NCBI GenBank assembly: GCA_034336665.1
Contig: JAPFBE010000077.1
Coordinates: 1-64,000, forward strand
Length of the DNA: 64,000 nucleotides
Source of the DNA: Luscinia megarhynchos
Lineage: Eukaryota > Chordata > Aves > Passeriformes > Turdidae
Direction: 5' to 3'
Shown here: positions 59,801-64,000 of the stretch, one piece after another
Layout of the letters: each line of letters opens with the position of its first letter
Position numbering within the stretch: position 1 is the first letter of the stretch
The notes under the pieces: generated by a model
Told to the model about the DNA's origin: nothing
Database searches by the model: none
Seen by the model: only the letters and a program-made list of their open reading frames with translations
Position numbers and translations under genes: made by a program

Positions 59801-62800
59801 AGCCGAAACCTCCTGGGCATTCTGGGACATTTTTGGCCACCTTTGGGTCATTTTGGGTTATTTTCACCAATTTTACAGGAATTTTTGCACTTTTGGGTTT
59901 TTGTAATTTGCTGACCCCCGAGTGACCCTGAGGACCACTGAGGACCACTGAGACCACCGTGCTGAGAGCCTATTTTAGGAGATTTCTGGGTCATTTTTGG
60001 TCTTTTGTCCACCCTTTATGGGAATTTTGCACCTTTGGGGTTTTTGCAGGATTTCTTTGAGTTTCCTTTGGGGGATTTTTGGGTGTGTTGACCACTGAGG
60101 ACCACTGAGTGACCACTGAGTGACCATGGTGCTGAGAACCCATTTTGGGAGATTTCAGGGTCATTTTGGGTCATCATTTTTGTCCACCCCTTTACGGAAT
60201 TTTGCAGTTTTGGTGGTTTTTTGTGGTTTCATGATTTGCTGGACCACTGAGGACCACCGAGTGACCCCTGTGCTAAGAATCTATTTTAGGAGATTTCTGG
60301 TCATTCTTGGGTCATTTTGGGGGTTTTATGGGAATTTTTGCACCTTTGGGTTTTGTGGGATTTTGAGTTTTGGGGATTTTTGGGTGTGTTGACCACCGAG
60401 TGACCACTGAGTGACCCCCTGACCCCTGTGCTAAGAATCTATTTTAGAGATTTCTGGGTCATTTTTTGGTCATTTTTGTCTGATTTTTATGGGAATTTTT
60501 ACAGTTTTGGGTTAGTTTTTGGGTTTCCTATTATTTGCTGACCACTGAGTGACCACTGGCGACCCCTGTGCTAAGAATCTATTTTAGGAGATTGGGTCAT
60601 TTTGGTCATTTTTGGTCCGATTTTAAGTGGGAATTTTTGCATTTTTGGTTTTTGGTGGGTTTTGGCTTTTTTTGGGTTTTGGGGTGTTGACTAATGAGTG
60701 ACCACCTCCCCAGGGTGAGCCAGCAGCACCACACAACCTGATGGTTCAGCCAGAACCTGTCCTGGGATTGGGTCATTTTGGGTCATTTTTTGTCCAATTT
60801 TACGGGAATTTGGTGCAGTTTTGGGGGTTTTTATGGGTTTGTTGACCACTGAGTGACCACTGAGCTGGCCAACCTGTCCTGGGAGATTTCTGGGTCATTT
60901 TTGGTCATTTTTGTCCGATTTTACGGAATTTTTGCAGTTTTGGGGTTTTTGGGTTTCTATTATTTGTTGACCACTGAGTACCACCACTGAGTGACCCCCT
61001 GTGCTAAGAATCTATTTTAGGAGATTTCTGGGGTCATGGTCATTTTGTCTGATTTTTATGGGAATTTTAACTTTGGGGGTTTTTGGTGGTTTTGGCTTTT
61101 TGGGTTTTGGATTTGTTGACCACTGAAAGTGACCACCCTGCCCTCCTCCCCCAGGTGAGCTGCCAGCAGCACTGCCAATAACCTGATGGTCAGCCAGAAC
61201 CTGTCCTGGGGATTTTGGGTCATTTTTTGGTCATTTTTGTCTAATTTTATGGGAATTTTGCAGTTTTGGGGTTTTTGGGGTTTCTGCGATTTGCTGCCCA
61301 CTGAGTGACCACTCGAGTGACCCTGTGCTGAGAACCTATTTGGGAGATTTCAGGGTCATTTTGGGTCATTTTTGATGGATTTTACGGGAATTTTTGCAGT
61401 TTTGGGGTTTTTTGGTTTTCTATGATTTGTTGACCACTGAGTGACCACCTCCCTCCCCAGGTGAGCCAGCAGCACCGGCCAACCTGATACCAGCCAGAAC
61501 CTGTCCTGGGATTTTGGGTCATTTTGGGTCATTTTTGTCCAATTTTTACCGTGGGAATTTTGCAGTTTTGGGGTTTTTTGGGTTTTTGGGTTTGTTGACC
61601 ACTGAGTGACCACTGTGCTGAGAACCTGTCCTGGGAGATTCCTTGGTCATTTTTGGGTCATTTTTGTCCGATTTTTATGGGAATTTTGCAGTTTTGGGGG
61701 TTTTTGGGGGTTTCTATGATTTGTTGACCACTGAGTGACCACTGAGGACCCCTGTGCTAAGAATCTATTTTAGGAGTTTTCTGGTCATTTTGGTCATTTT
61801 TATCAGATTTCAATGGGAATTTTTGCACTTTTGGGGTTTTGGTTTTGGCTTTTTTGGGTTTTGGGGTGCTGGACCACTGAGTGACCACCTCCTCCCCCGC
61901 AGGGTGAGCCAGCAGCACCGGCCAACCTGATGGTCAGCCAGAACCTGTCCTGGGTTTTGGGTCATTTTGGCCTATTTTGTGGGTCATTTCTTGGGTCAAT
62001 TCTTATGGGAATTTTTCACTTTGGTGTTTTGGGTTTGTTGACCACCGAGTGACCACTGAGTGACCACTGAGTGACCCCTGTGCTGAGAGAACCTGTCCTG
62101 GGAGATTCCTGGGTCATTTTTGATCATTTTTGTCCCATTTTTATGGGAATTTTTGCATTTTTGGTTTCAGGGATTTCTTTGAGTTTTGGGATTTTGGGTG
62201 TGCTGACCACCGAGTGACCACTGAGTGACCCCTGAGTGACCACTGTGCTAAGAGTCTATTTTAGGAGATATCAGTCATTCTGGGTCATTTTTGTCCCGAT
62301 TTTATGGGAATTTTTGCATTTTTGGGGTTTTGTGGGATTTCTTTGAGTTTTGGGGATTTCAGTGTGCTGACCACTGAGTGACTACTGAGGACCACTGAGT
62401 GACCCCTGCAAAGCAAGAATCTATTTTGGGAGATTTCTGGGTCATTTTGGGTCATTTTTGTCCACTTCAATGGGAATTTTTGCACCCTTTGGGACTTTTT
62501 TGTGTCTTTTGGCTTCTTTTGGGTTTTTGGATTTGGTTGTCCACTGAGTGACCACTGAGTGACCACCGAGTGACCACTGTGCTGAGAACCTGTCCTGGGA
62601 GATTTCTGGGTCATTTTTGCACAGCTTTTGTCCACCTTACGTAGAATTTTGCAGTTTTGGGGGTTTTTGGGTTTCTCTATTATTTGTTGATCACTGAGTG
62701 ACCACTGAGTGACCACTGTGCTAAGAATCTATTTTAGGAGATTTCTGGGTCATTCTGGGTCATTTTTGGGGTTTTATGGGAATTTTGCAATTTTGGGTTT

Positions 62801-64000
62801 TTGTGGGATTTCCTTTGAGTTTTGGGATTTTAAGTGCTGACCACCGAAAGTGACCACTGAGTGACCCCCTGAGTGACCCCTGTGCTAAGAATCTATTTTA
62901 GGAGATTTCTGGGTCATTTTTGGTCATTTTTGTCTGATTTTTATGGGAATTTTTGCACTTTTGGGGTTTTTTTTGGTGGGTTTTGGCTTTTTGGGGTTTT
63001 GGATTTGCTGACCACCGAGTGACCACTCCTGCCCTCCTCCCCCCAGGGTGAGGCCAGCCAGCACCGGCGCCAACCTGATGGTCAGCCAGAACCTGTCCTT
63101 TCTGGGGATTTTGGGTCATTTTTGGTCATTTTTGCCAAATTTTTATGGGAATTTTGCAGTTTTGGTGGTTTTTTGGGTTTTTGGGTTTGCTGGACCACTG
63201 AGTGACCACTGTAAGCTGAGAACTCCGTCCTGGGAGGATTCCTGGCCGCCATTTTGGTCATTTTGTCCAATTTTTACGGGAATTTTTGCGGTCTTTTGTT
63301 TTTGGGTTTCTATGATTTGCTTTGACTCACTGAGTGACCACTGAGTGACCCCTGTGCTAAGGAATCTATTTTAGGAGATTTCTGGGTCATTTTTGGGTCA
63401 TTTTTTTGTCCCGATTACGACTGTTTGCATTTTGGGTTTTAGGGTGGGTTTTTGGCTTTTTGGGGTTTTCTTGGATTTGCTGACCACCGAGGTGACCACC
63501 CTGCACACTCCTCTGGGGGTGAGCCAGCAGACACAGCAGTCAACCCTGATGGTCAGCCAGAACCTGTCCTGGGGATTTTGGGTCATTTTTGGTCATTTTG
63601 TCTGAATTTTTATGGGAATTTTTTGCAGTTTTGGAGGTTTTTGGGGTTTTGGGTTTGCTGACCACTGGAGTGACCACTCGAGCTGACAACCTGTCCTGGG
63701 AGATTTCTGGGTCATTTTGAGTCATTTTTGTCCGATTTTACTGAATTTTTGCAGTTTTGGGGGTTTTTGGGTTTCCATTATTTGCTGACCACTGGAGTGA
63801 CCACTCGAGTGACCACTGAGTGACTTCTAGTGCTGAGAACCTGTCACTGGGAGATTCCTGGGTCGGTTTTTGGTCATTTTGTGTCCAATTTTAGCATAGG
63901 GAATTTTAGCAATTTTTGGGGTTTTGGCGGGATTTCTTTGGAGTTTTGGAGGTTTTGGATTTGCTGACTCACCCGGCGACCACCCCTCCCCCTCCCCGCC
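59801..64000. repeat. Mirror of the exon-E-bearing intronic array
   Basis: The plus strand repeats GGTCATTTTTGTCCGATTTT, ATGGGAATTTTTGCAG, GACCACTGAGTGACCAC and GAGAACCTGTCCTGGGAG, reversing 24.8-27.8 kb. About 62,130-62,900 resembles the 27.2-27.7 kb unit type (ATTTCTTTGAGTTTTGGG) out of mirror order, which makes this arm longer than its partner. The last 40 bases correspond to the acceptor flank just before real exon E. Confidence 0.88.
60714..63569 (+). pseudogene. Six inverted truncated exon E copies
   Basis: Copies start after CAG at 60,714, 61,155, 61,461, 61,903, 63,047 and about 63,518 and end at CCTGTCC near 60,762, 61,206, 61,506, 61,950, 63,098 and 63,569. They carry the same GTCAGCCAG (VSQ) variant as the left-arm copies, plus individual indels. 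Spacings 441, 306 and 442 bp mirror 469, 320 and 474 bp on the left; the next gap (1,144 bp) has no equivalent. Confidence 0.87.

Larger units (their letters stand above)
24789..64000. repeat. Large imperfect inverted duplication, arms 24,789-47,245 and about 47,590-64,000
   Basis: Every array and exon from 24.8 to 47.2 kb reappears in reverse order and orientation after about 47.6 kb. The pairs are exon A 44.9-47.2/47.6-48.5, unique intron 44.34-44.44/48.78-48.87, exon B 44.1/49.0, 22-bp array 41.9-44.0/49.3-50.8, exon C 40.5/52.0, 21-bp array 36.8-40.4/52.1-55.25, A/T satellite 29.8-36.6/55.3-57.7, 11-bp array 27.8-29.8/57.7-59.8 and the exon E array 24.8-27.8/59.8-64.0. The second arm is about three quarters as long and rich in indels. 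The axis is near 47.25-47.6 kb. Confidence 0.92.

Overview
The window is vertebrate nuclear DNA, most likely from a bird. The only gene I recognise is the 3' half of the RhoGAP-domain region of ARHGAP35 (p190A RhoGAP), on the minus strand. In mammals this gene lies in the chr19q13 block, whose bird orthologues sit largely on tiny, hard-to-assemble dot microchromosomes. Short exons stranded in many kilobases of minisatellite fit that setting. The bird assignment is inference; the gene assignment rests on direct reading of the exons.

Layout. 1-16,893: a 21-bp AATTCCCACC-type minisatellite, ragged at first, cleaner after about 12 kb, with a 1.55-1.64 kb higher-order repeat. 16,900-17,150: a unique GC-rich island with four evenly spaced CCAAT boxes, probably promoter-like. 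17,151-19,618: an 11-bp CCCAGTTCAAT minisatellite. 19,619-20,845: a T-rich island of largely unique sequence. 20,846-24,370: a 21-bp GGGCCACCT minisatellite. 24,509-47,245: ARHGAP35 exons on the minus strand, here called A to E in order of transcription. E (last coding exon) is 24,509-24,785, D 36,669-36,774, C 40,460-40,591 and B 44,057-44,137. Exon A sequence is present as about fourteen tandem copies in 44,884-47,245. Every intron consists mostly of tandem repeat, with its own unit in each.

47,250-64,000 is an inverted, damaged copy of 24,789-47,245. The arrays recur in mirror order, with degraded plus-strand copies of exons A, B and C and of the intronic exon fragments. The window ends where the copy of exon E should begin. 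The mirror arm is shorter (its counterpart of the 29.8-36.6 kb array is only about 2.5 kb) and full of small indels. This looks more like a fold-back read or low-coverage assembly artefact than an old palindrome, although its exon-fragment copy number differs from the left arm.

Most notable is that the intronic satellites contain pieces of the neighbouring exons. Truncated acceptor-side copies of C, D and E lie in the intron just upstream of each real exon (one, one and five copies), and exon A is amplified. Exons C, D and E are intact and join in phase. Exon B, which carries the catalytic arginine finger, has a +1 and a +2 insertion that put the finger out of frame in this sequence. The N-terminal GTPase and FF-domain exons and the start of the gene are not in the window. 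There is no CRISPR array, rRNA, tRNA or recognisable transposon.
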